A stretch of 6,679 nt of DNA from an uncultured Collinsella sp. Its GTDB lineage: Bacteria; Actinomycetota; Coriobacteriia; Coriobacteriales; Coriobacteriaceae. The translations under genes were made by a program, and so were the position numbers. Under the pieces are notes generated by a model. That model saw only the letters and a list, made by a program, of their open reading frames with translations. It had not been told where the DNA came from and did not search any database. Where the stretch lies: assembly GCA_900541885.1 (NCBI GenBank), contig UQKW01000049.1, forward strand, positions 1 to 6,679. The letters are read 5' to 3'. Below, in pieces: positions 5,671-6,679 of this stretch. The first letter of the stretch is position 1. The number at the start of each line of letters is the position of its first letter.

Positions 5671-6679
5671 TTAGCGAGAGTTGTGGAGCACTTCGATTAT
5701 GCACTTTGATTGGGCAAGATCATCGATTAGCCTGTCCTGAGCTGTTCGCGCTTTTTCGTCAAGGTTGGCGTCCCACTCATCTAAGAGAGCCACGTCGCAG
5801 TCCTTTTCTAGATAACCAGACTCCAAGAGTTTGAGTATTCGAGCGACCGCTTGTCTGCTTGAAGCCTCTTTCGTGTCAAGCTCAGTGAAATAAAGCTCCG
5901 AATGGGCGGGAAGAAGAAAAGTCCTGTCTTCCAATCTTTCTTTGAGCAGTGCCAAGAGAGTGCTTTTGCCGCTGCCATTGGCTCCTCGTAGCGTCGTTCT
6001 CCCCAGGGAGAAATTTCGAGTGGCGGCTTCAATATCTGCCATATTCTTGGGAACAGCGCCGCTCTTTTCCTCTTCTGCTGGGATAATCCGCAGCTTGCCC
6101 CATTCAATGAGTCCATGTTGGCGTTTTTCTTCATTGGTGAGAATCAGGTTGTTTCGAACTAATGTGGTCCTCGTTGTCCTTTCGGAGAGCTGGATTGCAT
6201 ATACAACTATCACGTTGATGTTTTGAAGAATCGATACCCGCCTTGGGAGAATGGCTATAAGGGTTGTTAACAGGACGGGGCCGTCTGCGTGGGCAAGGCA
6301 GTAATGGATTGTCGTAACGATAAACGGGATGGTGCTTACCACTGCTGTGAGGGTGGAGAGCCTGCCTCGAGCGAGCGTAAGGCAGACCTGCGCCCACTTT
6401 GAGGCGTTTTCTCTTGCGAGATTAATACGTGCTCCAGTCTCTAAAGCAGCGGGAGTTTCCAATCCACGAATTTGAGGTGCACTTTCGTATTGCAGAAAAG
6501 AGGCTCGCCGTGCAGCCTGAGAGCGTGAGGCTCCTTTTCCGTTTTAATGCGCTTGTTAAAGAAAGCGCCAGTTGCGCCATAGTTTGAAGTTGCGGCATGG
6601 CTTACGGCCTTATTGAGAAACCAGTGAGTCCTAGGCCCTTTCGACACCACCTATATTGCGAATCAGCACCGCCGCCCAC
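5671..6679 (-). pseudogene. ABC transporter, fused membrane and ATPase domains, frameshifted and partial
   Basis: This is a remnant of an export-type ABC half-transporter; its 5' end lies outside the window. The longest open piece (6543-5671) has no ATG. From the TTG at 6462, residues 1-108 are the end of a transmembrane domain (INLARENASKWAQ, then a hydrophobic stretch at about 36-92). The ATPase follows with Walker A GANGSGKST (160-168), a degenerate signature ASSRQ (200-204, expected S-G-G-Q or S-S-G-Q), Walker B VALLDE (224-229), D-loop ANLD (232-235) and H-loop His260. Only about 32 residues separate Walker A from the signature, so the helical subdomain is very short. Upstream the same protein continues in another frame (HAATSNYGATGAFFNKRIK, about 6650-6540), then returns to the first frame at the window edge (WAAVLIRNIGGV). 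That needs two opposite frame changes, near 6535 and near 6645, with in-frame stops at 6546-6544 and 6633-6631. The substrate is unknown. Confidence 0.7.

Noticed and set aside
5489..5674. Plus-strand ORF opposite the decayed minus-strand gene
   Set aside because: It is the antisense of protein-like sequence and its translation shows no recognisable motif; the minus-strand frames explain the base pattern better.
6530..6546. Programmed -1 ribosomal frameshift in the ABC gene at GGAAAAGG
   Set aside because: The heptamer does not fit X_XXY_YYZ, since the P-site codon could not re-pair. A second frame change and stop upstream also point to decay, and loss of one A explains this one.

Overview
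The window looks like accessory DNA from an anaerobic, moderately high-GC Gram-positive gut bacterium. A Collinsella-like member of the Coriobacteriia is my best guess. This rests on codon usage (strong G/C at third positions), GTG/TTG starts, and the pairing of a LicT-type antiterminator with a beta-glucoside-family PTS permease. It is an inference and no marker gene confirms it.

Layout. Positions 1-161 are a leader holding a perfect palindrome at the window edge and a candidate promoter. Positions 162-1016 (+) encode a BglG/LicT antiterminator (RNA-binding CAT domain plus two PRDs). Positions 1017-1265 hold a strong factor-independent terminator whose 5' arm is shared with a competing upstream hairpin, the arrangement expected for antitermination control. 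Positions 1266-2690 (+) encode a PTS EIIBC permease without an EIIA domain. A terminator-like hairpin follows at 2724-2758. Positions 2882-4093 (+) encode a protein without a signal peptide that resembles the neutral/alkaline ceramidase family of metallo-amidohydrolases. About 90 bp downstream, 4185-5093 (+) encodes a ten-helix AEC-family transporter. The right end, 5117-6679, reads on the minus strand and is decayed. It holds an unidentified gene broken by a stop and two frame changes (5117-5620), and an ABC transporter with fused membrane and ATPase domains that is broken by two frame changes and runs off the window (5671-6679).

How the genes may work together. LicT and the leader terminator form a classic substrate-induced switch. 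When sugar flows through the PTS, EII stops phosphorylating LicT, LicT binds the nascent leader, and the permease is transcribed. The ceramidase-like protein and AEC carrier lie behind a terminator-like hairpin and have their own candidate promoter, so they may form a separate or partly read-through unit. A speculative reading is that the cluster imports a glycoside or N-acylated sugar, cleaves an amide in the cytoplasm, and moves the released carboxylate through the AEC carrier. No phospho-beta-glucosidase is present in the window, so the substrate is unknown.

No RNA genes, CRISPR arrays or insertion sequences were seen.
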